From the NCBI GenBank assembly GCA_949840855.1, contig CATKYP010000034.1, positions 1 to 8,303 of the forward strand: 8,303 nucleotides of DNA, given 5' to 3'. Within the stretch, counting starts at the first letter, position 1. The number at the start of each line of letters is the position of its first letter. Below are positions 1 through 8,176 of the stretch, one piece after another. A model generated the notes under the pieces. It was not told the origin of the DNA and made no database searches. It worked only from the letters and a program-made list of their open reading frames with translations. This stretch comes from an uncultured Bacilli bacterium. Lineage in GTDB: Bacteria > Bacillota_I > Bacilli_A > RF39 > UBA660. Made by a program: the position numbers and the translations under genes.

Positions 1-2
1 GA

Positions 3-536
3 AATATTAAATTAATAAGTGTATTATTTGTATTTTTATTATTTATGATAACTCTTAAATTTGGACTAATTTTCTTTTGGGAAAAAAAATGCAATAAATT
101 TGATTATAACAGTAGCAAAAAAACAACAATAATTTTTTTTGAGAAACATAAAAAGAAATTAGAAGAGATTGGTAAAGATATATACCAAAATAGACGGTGC
201 ATAGAAAATCCATATAAAAATATATTATCTGTGTGTTTTAATTCTTTTAAAAGTGATTATTTCGAAGATAATAATAGTGAAATATATGAAAAAGAATATG
301 TAATTTTCTCTATAGAAAGTCAAGGAATAGTATCGGGCGGACAATATTATGGACTTATTTATTCTGTCAATGATGATTTGATTAATGATAAAAAAATACA
401 AATATATGATGAATATAAAGAAACTGGCGAAGGCAATAATATTTTTGTTAGAGAAAAAATAAGTGAAAATTGGTATTTCTATTATGATGATTATGACGGA
501 AAAGTTAATTTGGAAAGTGTTGGAGAATCAAAATAA
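3..536 (+). CDS. Putative membrane-anchored immunity protein for the RHS toxin, 5' end outside window
   Basis: An ATG at 45 could start this gene, but the frame is open to the window edge. The codons before it encode a hydrophobic stretch (KLISVLFVFLLFMITLKFG), so I read the gene as 5'-truncated, with 177 residues visible. The visible N-terminus is one membrane segment of about 20 residues ending near FFW, followed by a lysine-rich soluble part. The mid-region (IFSIESQG, then GGQYYGLIYS) and the aromatic end (NWYFYYDDYDG) resemble small uncharacterised Firmicute proteins often found beside polymorphic toxins; this is from memory, not a search. The gene converges on the RHS toxin gene, and its TAA is 10 bases from the toxin's stop. 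Position next to the toxin tip suggests immunity, though such genes usually lie downstream on the same strand. There is no lipobox at the single cysteine after the membrane segment. That this is a real gene is fairly secure; the role is inferred. Confidence 0.6.
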   Translation, partial: NIKLISVLFVFLLFMITLKFGLIFFWEKKCNKFDYNSSKKTTIIFFEKHKKKLEEIGKDIYQNRRCIENPYKNILSVCFNSFKSDYFEDNNSEIYEKEYVIFSIESQGIVSGGQYYGLIYSVNDDLINDKKIQIYDEYKETGEGNNIFVREKISENWYFYYDDYDGKVNLESVGESK

Positions 537-546
537 AGATAAAATA

Positions 547-3500
547 TTATTCAAGGCCCCAAAAAATATTTATCCCTCTTTTTATTGCTTCATGGTCGTT
601 GGGCCCATCACAATAATATGGTCCCTCAAATATTTTTATAGTAAGATTACAACTAGCATACCCTCCTCCAATATATAATATAGTATCTTTGAAACCTACT
701 GCTGTACCTGTATATCCATAATTTATATTACCAAAATCTTCTGCTGTTGTTATAATTCCATTAAATAAGAATTTTCCATCACTTCCTAAATATTTTACGT
801 TTATTTCTTTGTTCCACTGTGCTTCTAATTTATAATCCCAGTCCCCATTTGGTTTAACTTTATCATAGAAATATAGCGAACTTCCTATAAATCCTGTAAA
901 TATAGCTGCCTTTTCTACTTTTCTTTTGTTATTATTTAATGTTTTATTTAGTTCTTTCGTATAGTCAGGTAAGGTGGACTTTATTTTTATTGAGGGTACT
1001 ATCATTCCTAGTCCTAAAGATGCTTTTGCAGGAGTAGATTTTTTCTTACTTTTTTTCTTCTTTTTTGTACCATTATCATCGTAATTATAAACTGGGTTAT
1101 TTGAAACATAAATATATAGGTTATAACCTAAAATATCCTTATTAGCACCTAGTATTTCATCAGCATTAATAAATCTTTTCCATATAGGACTATAGTATCT
1201 GCTATTTAAATAATATAGTTCTGTTTCTGCATCATAGTAATAACTCCTGTATCTAAATGGATTTATTAGACCTATATTATTGTTATCTGTTATTTCATTT
1301 CCTTTATTATCTTTTATGCTTAGTATTTTGCCCCAACTATCATATTCATAGGTTACTATACTCTCATAATTACTATTTAATATTCCTATAATATCATCCT
1401 GTATATTTTTTATATAGTAATATGTATTTCCATTATATTCCAATCCTATAATTCCTGTCAAATCATATAGATAATAAATTATGTTATTTCCTCTTTGTTC
1501 ATAAATAATATCATCATCTTCTAGGTAGTATTTTGTTTCTTCACCATTTACTATTTTACTTATTCTTATTCCATCTGCATCATATTTATATTGTATATCT
1601 AAGTTTTTAGTTGGGTCTTTATATGTATTTAGGCTTCTACCATTAATCCAAGTTAAAGATTTATTTCCAATGGTAGTTGGATTACCTATTTCATCGTATG
1701 TTATATTTTCATTGTTATATTTAGTTAGTTGATCACTCCAATTAGAATTTGTATATTCATAAGTGTTTGTTTCTAATATTTTATTGCTATTAATATCTAT
1801 TATAGTTACCTTTAAAATATTTCCTGAGTTATCATATTCATACTCTATTACTTTATTTGTATCATAATTATATTCTTTTATAAGTTCATTGTATGAATCA
1901 TAATCATAATGTTTTATTAAATTGTTATTATAATATATATCTGTAATATTATATAATTTATCATAAGTATATTCGTATTTATCACTTTCATTTTCTATAC
2001 TTTTAATTATATCTGTTGTTCTATTACCATTTGATAAGTAATTATAATTTGTACTATAACCATTTGCAATATTTCTGTTTATTATTCTTCCTAGACTATC
2101 ATATTTATAATCTATTTCTTTGTCATCTAATATTACTTTAGTTATGTATTCATCGTTATTAAATTTATTTTCTATGTTTTTTATTATATCATTTAACTTA
2201 TATCTTTTGTTTGTAACGTTGTTATTAGAGTCATAAGTATAGTTTATTTTTAAATTATTATAAATGTATTCATATATTCTATTACTAATGTCATAAGAGT
2301 ATTTTTCATTATAATCAGGTGATAATATTTTTGCTATATTACCATTATTATCGTATTTGTAATTATAAGTTGCATCCATTTTATTTAATGCTTTTATTCT
2401 ATCAAAATTATCATATAAATAAGTTATTTGTTGATTATTACCATATGTACTTGATAAAAGATTTCCATTGTTTTCTTCATATGAATTAGTTATTAGAGTG
2501 ATATTATCTCCTATCATTACTTTATTTATATTTAAAAAGTCATCATATAAGAAATTATAGTCTTTATTTCCTTCTTTAATTTTGGTTAGCAAATTTTTAT
2601 CATTATAGGTATAATCTATTTCTTTTTCGTTTGTTTTTACTTTTGTTAGTTGTTGTTTATTATTATAGGTATATTCTGTTTTTATTCCTTTTGAGTCTGT
2701 TACTGATTTAAGAAGACCTGTAATATTATCTGTTTCATATATTGTTTTATTAAATGCACTATCTGTGATACTTGTAATAAACCTTCCATCTTCTGTATAA
2801 GTTGCATCATTTTCTATAAATAATTCATTTATTTGCTCTATATAAAACTCAAATGCGGGATTATTTTCCTCAAACTCTTCTAATACTATAGAAGAGTCTT
2901 TTTCTTTTAAATATTTAATATGTCTTAACGCATTATCTTCTAAATCTTCTTCTATGACTTTTATGTGATATGTGTCATTATCGTTTTTCTCTAATATAAA
3001 TAAGTTGTTTTTATTATTATCTGATAATAATATACTATTTCCAGAATGAGTTATAGAATAAGTGGGTAATACTGAATGACTGAATTTATATTTATCATCT
3101 ATTTTTTCTAAATTCCAAATAGTGTTACTACATTCATTACTTTCTACTAAAATATTATTGTTTTTAGCCTTTATATATTTATCAGTTCCTTTACTCCTTA
3201 TTTTATATTTATCGTTGGTTAATTCTTTTGTACTTTTTTTTGATATTTTTGTGATTATAGGATTACCAAATAAATCATATTTTATTTCGTTGTGTATTCC
3301 AGAAGAGGAAATTGTATTTAGTATTCTATTTCGTTTATTATTATCATATTCGTATTTTTCTTCTTTTCCTTTTGGATTTGTTACTTTTAATAATTGATTT
3401 TTATTATCATATTTAAATTTACTTTCTTCTTTTGATTGATTACTTATTGAAATTAAATTCCCATTTTCATCATAACTATAATCTCCGCTTGTTATATCTT

Positions 3501-6500
3501 TAAAAAATGATAAGTTAGTTATATATAAATCGTTTGCTTGTGTATTTTGGGTAAATATTATTTCTATTTCTGAAAAATCTTCTATTGCTGTATTTCTATA
3601 ACTGAAATATTGCCAGATATTTTCGTTAATATTTAAATTATAGCTTGGCAAAATACAATATTCTGGAAGACTTTCATTTGCTGGTTTAAAATATATTGTA
3701 ACATTATTCCCTGAGTATTTTCTGAATGGTTCTATTCCTTCGTTTTTATACCAAAATGAAATGGTATATAAATCTCCTTTTTTACCTTTTATGGGGAACT
3801 TTTTACTGAACTTAGTATAATATAATGTTGGAGACATCTCAACTTTTATTGCTGTACTTTGATTATTGTTGAATTTGATTTTTTTAAAGTATTTTGATGC
3901 ATCTACTTCTGTTTTATAATCTTTATATGCTTTTATATTCCAATCAACTATTCCAGATGAAAAGTCAGAATTTTCAATTATATTATAAGAATTTGCTATT
4001 TCTCCCTCCTCTAATTGTATAGCATCTATATATGTAGTGCATTCATCATTTAAACTAATTCTGATTTTTAGATTGGTTATTGCATCAGGACTATAATATA
4101 TTGTTATATCATCTCTTATAAAACTTTCAGAGTTTTCGATTGTTTTTTCGCTGATAACCTCATGTCCTTCACTATTTGTATAGCTTAATGATAATGTTAT
4201 TTCTTTATTATTTAGAAAATAGGCACTGAAAGTATAATATTTCCCTCTTCCTATATCTATTTCCTGTTCTATGAATTGTTTGTTGCTCCCTTTGATTTTT
4301 AAACTCCTATTTCCAACAAAAGACTTTTCTTTAGTGAGACTTTTTTCTTGAACAGAAGAGTTAATAAAATAATCGTTTTCTTCTTCAAAACTGGTATTTT
4401 TTAGATAATTTCTGATGTATTTTACTGGGATACTACTCGAAGTTATTTTGTTTGTATGATTTTTGCCATATTCGCTAACTACAGAATATGCATTGTTTAG
4501 ATCTTCACTATAATAAAGGGAATTCTTTGATAGCAAGTTACCTACAGAATTAAATATTAATGTTTCACATCTATTCTTATTGTCTATAATACTTGTTGTG
4601 TTAAAACCATATTTTAAGGAAAAGTATTGCCCTACTTTATTGTTTAATCCATACTGAATTACTTTTTTTACTTTGTGTGGTTTTTGTTCATAATATTCAT
4701 ATGCTATTTTCATTCCTGTAATATCTGTAATAGAGTCTAGAAGATTATTGCTATTATAAGTAAAATTTGTAAGGCCATCAATGGTGTTTATAGATATTAA
4801 GTTGTTATTATTATAGTTTAGAGTAGTAATGCTATCAGGACTATGTACTATTATTTTATTTTCCAGATATTCAAATGATACTTTATATAGATTTTTATCT
4901 ATTACATTTTTGATGTTATTATTAGAGTCACGTTCTATTTTAATTATATTTTTATCTACATCTGTTATTTGTGATAAATAGTAAATATTATTTATATTGT
5001 TAAAGATCAAGTTATTTGAATTTTTATCTTTCATTAGACATTTCTCAGCAGTTTTTTCTATTGTAAATTCTAGACCATCTTCATCTTTATATAACTTACT
5101 TTCTTCATCTTTTGTAAAATAGTGAATTGTGCCATCATCATCTTGGTATTCTAAATATTCAGTACCTGCTATTGTTATTTCTTTAATAGTTTGTATTAAG
5201 TTTAATTTATAACCTAATCCATATTTTGTTTTTTTATTTAATACTACATCATTTATGTTATAAACTAGTTGAATATTTACTGGTAACTTGCTGCCTATAG
5301 TCCTTCCTATATCAAAAATACTAGTTAGATTACCATTATATGTATTTATATAGGTAGAACCATTATTAAATGTTTGAGTTTTATAGTCTAGATAGTTTTC
5401 TAACCCATTTTGATTTCTGTAAACTATTTTTAAAATTGCTTTCGGAGAATCTCCTTGAATGCTATTATTTTTAGAGAAGAATGCTGGATAATCATCATCT
5501 ATATATGTTTCGTTTACTGATTTTATTATTATTCCATAATTTGGTGTGTCTTGATACCATTTTTTTACTAGACTAGTAATAGTGCCAGCAGTGTAAGCTG
5601 CTGAAAGATGATAATTATCTATGCTACTTCTTGGACATTCTAATAAAGCTTCTATTCTATTATCGTATTTATCATGCATATCATTCCAATTAGCATTTTG
5701 TTCATCCCAATTTTTTGTTACTTTATGAATTTCTGCTAAAGGGGTTGTAGAGTTTTCATTATCCACTACATTTCCTGACTCGACATATCCTATTAATTCA
5801 ATTCTTGCATCAATTATCTCGCTACCTGTACCTATTTCTGGTAAATCAAATTTTATTAATGTTCTGTTTACAATATCTTGTCCATTAACTCTCTCTACTC
5901 CTGCTTTTAAAATTGGTTGATTATTTTTATCTATTCCTGTATCTCCTGGATAAATATAGGTATCATATAAACCTTGTGTTTGATTTTGATTAGTAATAGT
6001 TGGGTCTATATATACAGGGTATTTTATATTTTTACTATTTAACCATTCATTGTCTAATATTAAGTCAATTTCATAATTATCATTTACTTTTCTTATGTTA
6101 TAAAAAATATTATTATTTCTATTACCATTTGAGTCTTCCATATAAGGTTTTTCAATAGTAAATATTGTCTGGTTATCATTATGTGCTATAATGGTTTTAT
6201 TTTTTTCTATTAAATCTAAGTTTGTTTCAATTATAAATGTTAATTTTTTATATTTATTATTTTGTAGTATTATTGTTTCTTTTATTTTAGTAGGTAAAGT
6301 TTTATATTCTATGTTAATTCCATCTAGTATATTGTTATAAGAGATATTTTCTATATATTTGTTATTTGTTCTTTGCTTTTTAATAATTGATTTATTAGAA
6401 TTTTTTAGTTTTATATCAAGATAGTTATTTTCTCTTGATATTTTCATTAATGATTCTATTCCTTGTTCTTTAAATGTTACTTTAAAGTCATTATTTGTGT

Positions 6501-6668
6501 TTGTGTAGCTTTCGTTTTTCTTTATTAGGGTATTGTCTATTTCTTCATACTTACCATTTTTCTTATAATGAATATCTTCGTTATATACTTTGGCAATTAT
6601 TGTTCCATCTTCTCTTAGAAAGTGTTTTTCTCTTTTTTTCTTTTGTTTAACAATTCTATTTCTTTCAT
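547..6668 (-). CDS. Giant RHS/YD-repeat polymorphic toxin with C-terminal type 44 toxin domain, frameshifted near its start
   Basis: Reading from the ATG at 6668 with a -1 shift at the A7 tract gives about 2,040 residues (numbering used here). No signal peptide is visible. Residues 17-49 are a typical RHS N-terminus (FLREDGT, VHY-like IHY, EEIDNTLI). About 223-416 is a DNRLRE-like segment (YDTYIYPG, RTLIKFDLP, TPNYGIIIK). The first YD/RHS stretch covers about 420-735. Two jelly-roll-like segments follow (about 763-890, ending YIDAIQLEEGE; about 895-1060, starting IIENSDFSSGIVDW), then a ricin-like trefoil (1155-1280), then dense YD repeats (1290-1725). The RHS core lies at about 1790-1867 (YLNSRYYSPIWKRFINADE, NNPVYNYDDNG), followed by a Lys-rich linker and an Ntox44-like toxin at 1934-2040. 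In this family the repeats form a shell enclosing the toxin. The gene follows the tail-collar gene by 13 bases and shares its operon. The first in-frame ATG (6447) would delete the conserved N-terminus, so it is not preferred. Confidence 0.85.
550..870 (-). other. C-terminal toxin domain, polymorphic toxin type 44 (Ntox44-like)
   Basis: This is the last 107 residues of the RHS protein, after the variable linker where RHS proteins normally carry an exchangeable toxin tip. It begins FYDKVKPNGDWDYK, then has the block FNGIITTAEDFGNINYGYTG followed by TAVGF, a Gly-rich helix (LYIGGGYA), and ends with DGPNDHEAIKRGI. This order (VK..G.WD.K; a GN..YGY.G.A.GF core; G-G; D.P.D.E.I..GI) matches my memory of the type 44 toxin family. 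Conserved Asp, Glu, His and Lys residues in these blocks are candidate active-site residues. I cannot state the biochemical activity from sequence. The domain appears intact to its natural end. Confidence 0.78.
1500..2760 (-). repeat. Array of degenerate YD (RHS) repeats within the toxin gene
   Basis: The encoded protein contains many copies of the YxYDxxGxxxx pattern, about 20-25 residues apart, including YLYDNFDRI, YKYDNNGNI, YSYDISNRI, YTYDSNNNV, YKYDSLGRI, YTYDKLYNI, YEYDNSGNI and YKYDADGI. At DNA level they appear as recurring tcatattcata- and atcatatttata-like words. Further, more divergent copies lie towards the start of the gene, on both sides of the inserted beta-rich domains. In known RHS structures such repeats wind into a beta-strand cocoon around the toxin. 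The repetitive AT-rich DNA is prone to recombination and misassembly. Confidence 0.85.
2835..3210 (-). other. Ricin-like beta-trefoil-like insertion between RHS repeats
   Basis: About 125 residues interrupt the YD repeats. The segment starts YKIRSKGTDKYIKAKNNN, then has IWNLEKIDDKYKFSH, SGNSILLSDNN, LFILEKNDNDTYHIK and finally FEFYIEQI. The recurring scheme 'x-I-x-S-x-G-T-x-K-Y-I-x-A ... W-N-L-E-K ... Y' is what ricin-type beta-trefoil lectin domains show: three weak repeats, each ending in an aromatic plus acidic/basic pair. Such domains bind carbohydrate in other proteins. Here a cell-surface or wall-glycan binding role is inferred only from the pattern. Confidence 0.5.
6633..6639 (-). other. 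A7 tract at frame junction (A_AAA_AAA slippery-type heptamer)
   Basis: On the coding strand the run of seven A forms AGA AAA AAA GAG in phase with the ATG at 6668. The zero frame from that ATG gives only MKEIELLNKRKKEKNTF and then TAA (6615-6617). Slipping back one base on the two AAA codons continues as KKREKHFLREDGT, the family-typical RHS start. One extra A (A8) would give the same fusion without slippage. I see no strong downstream stem-loop, and the Shine-Dalgarno sequence lies too far upstream to be an obvious stimulator. Confidence 0.6.
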
Positions 6669-6672
6669 ATAG

Positions 6673-6680
6673 CCACCTTC
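6673..6680 (-). promoter_or_regulatory. Shine-Dalgarno for the RHS toxin gene (supports ATG at 6668)
   Basis: The coding strand reads GAAGGTGG, then CTAT, then ATG, so GAAGG is 7 bases from the ATG at 6668. The site sits wholly in the 13-base gap after the tail-collar stop. It decides the start because no ATG, GTG or TTG exists in the long RHS frame between the upstream TAA (6682) and the ATG at 6447. Confidence 0.7.
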
Positions 6681-6681
6681 T

Positions 6682-7251
6682 TTACTTTACACGTTTCCAT
6701 ATGTATACAGTTAGATATGGTGGCATATTATTATGGGCTATATTTTTTCCTATTCCGCCTGTATATAAGGGATTTTCTTGTGGTCTTGCTCCTCCTGCGC
6801 CAGTTTGCAAGTTTATAGCTCCGCTTCCGCCTGTTGAGTTTATGGTTAGAGGTATTCCTGTAACATAGATATTTCCATGATTGTGATTTGGTAGTTCATC
6901 TATTACAAGTTGGTGTGCTTCTTCTCCGACTATTTCTTCATTTTTATGATTATCACCTGCTGATAATAGGAATCTATCTTTTATTTGTTCCCATTCTCCT
7001 TTAAAAATGGTACTTGGGTTTATGTCGTTTACAGACATATAAATTGATCCTACTGGATATATTACATTGAGTATACTAGCAGCAGTTATTTGAATATTTT
7101 CTGCAATTATACTCTTTACTGTTAAGTTACCTTCGCTATCCAGTTCAAAATTATTATCCTTAGAAGTAATACATGTTGCATTTAGATTATTGATATCTAA
7201 ATTTAATTTGTCATTTTCTTTTGTAAATGAGTTTATTATTTCTTCATTCAT
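6682..7251 (-). CDS. Phage tail-collar / baseplate-like protein
   Basis: 189 residues, with no signal peptide or membrane segment. Residues 1-60 form a stalk-like N-terminus containing NNFELDSEGNLTVKSI, a pattern seen in phage tail-fibre and minor structural proteins. Residues 64-98 are the hallmark block YPVGSIYMSVNDINPSTIF, then GEWEQIKDRFLLSAG. A Gly-rich region carries PNHNHG (121-126), an HxH motif like the metal-binding histidines of trimeric short tail fibres. The protein ends with HNNMPPYLTVYIWKR (173-187), the classic end of tail-collar proteins. No other phage structural gene is in the window, so it is not part of a visible prophage. Its stop is 13 bases from the start of the RHS toxin, so the two are probably co-transcribed and may act together, for example as a tip or receptor-binding part. 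The start is supported by an AGAAGGA ribosome site. Confidence 0.82.
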   Translation of the reverse strand: MNEEIINSFTKENDKLNLDINNLNATCITSKDNNFELDSEGNLTVKSIIAENIQITAASILNVIYPVGSIYMSVNDINPSTIFKGEWEQIKDRFLLSAGDNHKNEEIVGEEAHQLVIDELPNHNHGNIYVTGIPLTINSTGGSGAINLQTGAGGARPQENPLYTGGIGKNIAHNNMPPYLTVYIWKRVK

Positions 7252-7260
7252 CTTTTCACA

Positions 7261-7267
7261 TCCTTCT
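7261..7267 (-). promoter_or_regulatory. Shine-Dalgarno of the tail-collar gene
   Basis: The coding strand reads AGAAGGA, 9 bases before the ATG at 7251. It is a strong match to the anti-Shine-Dalgarno sequence and fixes this start; no other start codon lies nearby in frame. Confidence 0.8.
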
Positions 7268-7356
7268 GTGTATTGTATGAAGACTTTATGATATGAAGTA
7301 TTGAAAATATAATATGAATTATTAATATTTTTTATTTAGATACTGATATACATAAT
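7268..7356 (-). promoter_or_regulatory. Presumed promoter/leader of the tail-collar and RHS operon
   Basis: This roughly 90-base AT-rich gap separates the upstream terminator from the ribosome site of the tail-collar gene. A promoter is expected here because transcription from rsmD should stop just before it. Loose -10-like words are present on the coding strand (TATTAT at 7309-7314, TATCAT at 7288-7293), but neither has a convincing -35 at 16-18 bases. The assignment rests on position only. I see no operator, riboswitch fold or small gene in it. Confidence 0.3.
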
Positions 7357-7382
7357 AAAAAGACTGATTCTTTTCAGTCTTT
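7357..7382 (-). terminator. Intrinsic terminator after the pilin-like gene
   Basis: The coding strand has a perfect 9-bp stem, AAAGACTGA / TCAGTCTTT, with a 6-base loop, and the T-run continues to TTTTT. It lies 22 bases after the TGA of the 65-residue gene. It ends the rsmD transcript and isolates it from the toxin operon. The opposite strand ends in only three Ts, so it is less convincing as a bidirectional terminator. Confidence 0.88.
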
Positions 7383-7403
7383 AATTTAAATAACTATAGT
7401 AAG

Positions 7404-7601
7404 TCAACTACTACAACTTGTACTGTTGTTATTATCTGCCCACGTTATTAATTCACGTTCTAGTTTGTTTACAAAATCACTTGAAGATTTTTTAGTAAAT
7501 GCTGCCATACTTACTATCATAAATATTACTAGTACAGAAATTATCAATAGTCCATATAATAATGTTGATATAGCAAATGCTCTTTCATTTAATATATTCA
7601 T
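7404..7601 (-). CDS. Small single-membrane-segment protein with prepilin-like N-terminus
   Basis: 65 residues. The N-terminus NERAFAISTLLYGLLIISV resembles the type IV prepilin arrangement: a short polar leader, then F and a long hydrophobic helix (residues about 9-35). However, the residue before F is Ala rather than the usual Gly, and the conserved Glu at +5 is missing. The tail (FTKKSSSDFVNKLERELITW, then a Ser/Asn-rich end with one Cys) is short, so this is not a full pilin. Similar 'GFAISTLLYGL' mini-proteins occur in low-GC Bacilli, to my recollection. The gene follows rsmD by 20 bases and is followed by a terminator, so it belongs to the rsmD transcript. An in-frame stop directly precedes the ATG, making this the only start; the ribosome site is weak. 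Function is not known: it could be a pseudopilin-like or other membrane factor. Confidence 0.65.
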   Translation of the reverse strand: MNILNERAFAISTLLYGLLIISVLVIFMIVSMAAFTKKSSSDFVNKLERELITWADNNNSTSCSS

Positions 7602-7621
7602 TTAATACTTTTATATTAAAA

Positions 7622-8176
7622 TTATATCACTTTTTTTAAAATAACTATATATTTATCACCATATTTTTTTGATTTTAAACTAGTGTAATTATTGTTGGTT
7701 GGAATTTTGTTTAAATTATCACTTTCACAAACAATAAGCCCATCTTTATTTATTAGATTTTTTTCTGTTATTAAATCTATTGCTATTTTTAAATAATTTG
7801 TATTATAGGGTGGATCTAGAAAAATTATATCAAATCTTTCTTGCCCTTGTTCTAATAAGTTTAATGCTTTTATAAAGTCTTTGTTTATTAGTTCGTAGTC
7901 CTTATCTTTTATATTTAAGTTATTTAGATTTATTTTTATACATTCTATAGCTTTTTTATTATGGTCAACAAAAAATACCTTTGTTGCTTTCATACTTAAT
8001 GCTTCTATTCCTAAATTACCGCTTCCAGCAAATAGGTCAAGAACTATTTTTTCGTCGATAGCAAATTGAAGCATTGCAAATAGAGATTCTTTTACTCTAT
8101 CCATTGTAGGCCTTGTTCCTTCTAAATTATGCCCTTTTAAAATACTACCCTTGTATTTTCCGCTTATAACTTTCAT
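7622..8176 (-). CDS. rsmD: 16S rRNA (guanine(966)-N(2))-methyltransferase RsmD
   Basis: 184 residues, normal length for RsmD. It transfers a methyl group from S-adenosylmethionine to N2 of G966 in 16S rRNA of the assembled 30S subunit, in the cytoplasm. Visible signatures are MKVISGKYKG at the N-terminus, RPTMDRVKESLF (22-33, the rRNA-binding and family motif), the SAM-binding motif LDLFAGSGNLGIEALS (46-61), an acidic VDHN at 70-73 for the ribose, a conserved NKDF (98-101), and the catalytic DPPY (121-124). The ATG overlaps the stop of the preceding gene (ATGA), suggesting translational coupling, with only a weak ribosome site (GAGTGTG). The pilin-like gene follows in the same transcript. All motifs are intact, so the gene should be functional. 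Confidence 0.96.
   Translation of the reverse strand: MKVISGKYKGSILKGHNLEGTRPTMDRVKESLFAMLQFAIDEKIVLDLFAGSGNLGIEALSMKATKVFFVDHNKKAIECIKINLNNLNIKDKDYELINKDFIKALNLLEQGQERFDIIFLDPPYNTNYLKIAIDLITEKNLINKDGLIVCESDNLNKIPTNNNYTSLKSKKYGDKYIVILKKVI

Noticed and set aside
539..574. AT-only inverted repeat (ATAAAATATT / AATATTTAT) at the convergent junction as a terminator
   Set aside because: The stem has no GC pairs, contains a bulge and has a long loop, and no clean T-run follows on either strand. A chance match is likely in such AT-rich DNA.
463..678. Plus-strand open frame of 71 residues overlapping the convergent junction
   Set aside because: It overlaps the end of the candidate immunity gene and the toxin C-terminus in another frame, and has no family-like features.
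1500..2760. Possible CRISPR or tandem satellite, suggested by recurring tcatattcata-like words
   Set aside because: Spacing and sequence vary and the words encode the YD motif in an intact reading frame, so they are protein repeats.
3122..3397. Plus-strand open frame of 91 residues, hydrophobic
   Set aside because: It lies entirely inside the RHS gene on the opposite strand. Its Leu/Phe/Ser-rich composition is what the complement of Asn/Lys/Glu-rich AT-rich coding gives, and it has no ribosome site.
6590..6868. Plus-strand open frame of 92 residues
   Set aside because: It is a shadow of the tail-collar and RHS 5' regions; both are well supported on the minus strand.
7385..7405. TTGACT on the minus strand at the end of the pilin-like gene as a -35 box
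   Set aside because: There is no good -10 at the right spacing, and any transcript from it would meet the strong terminator at once.
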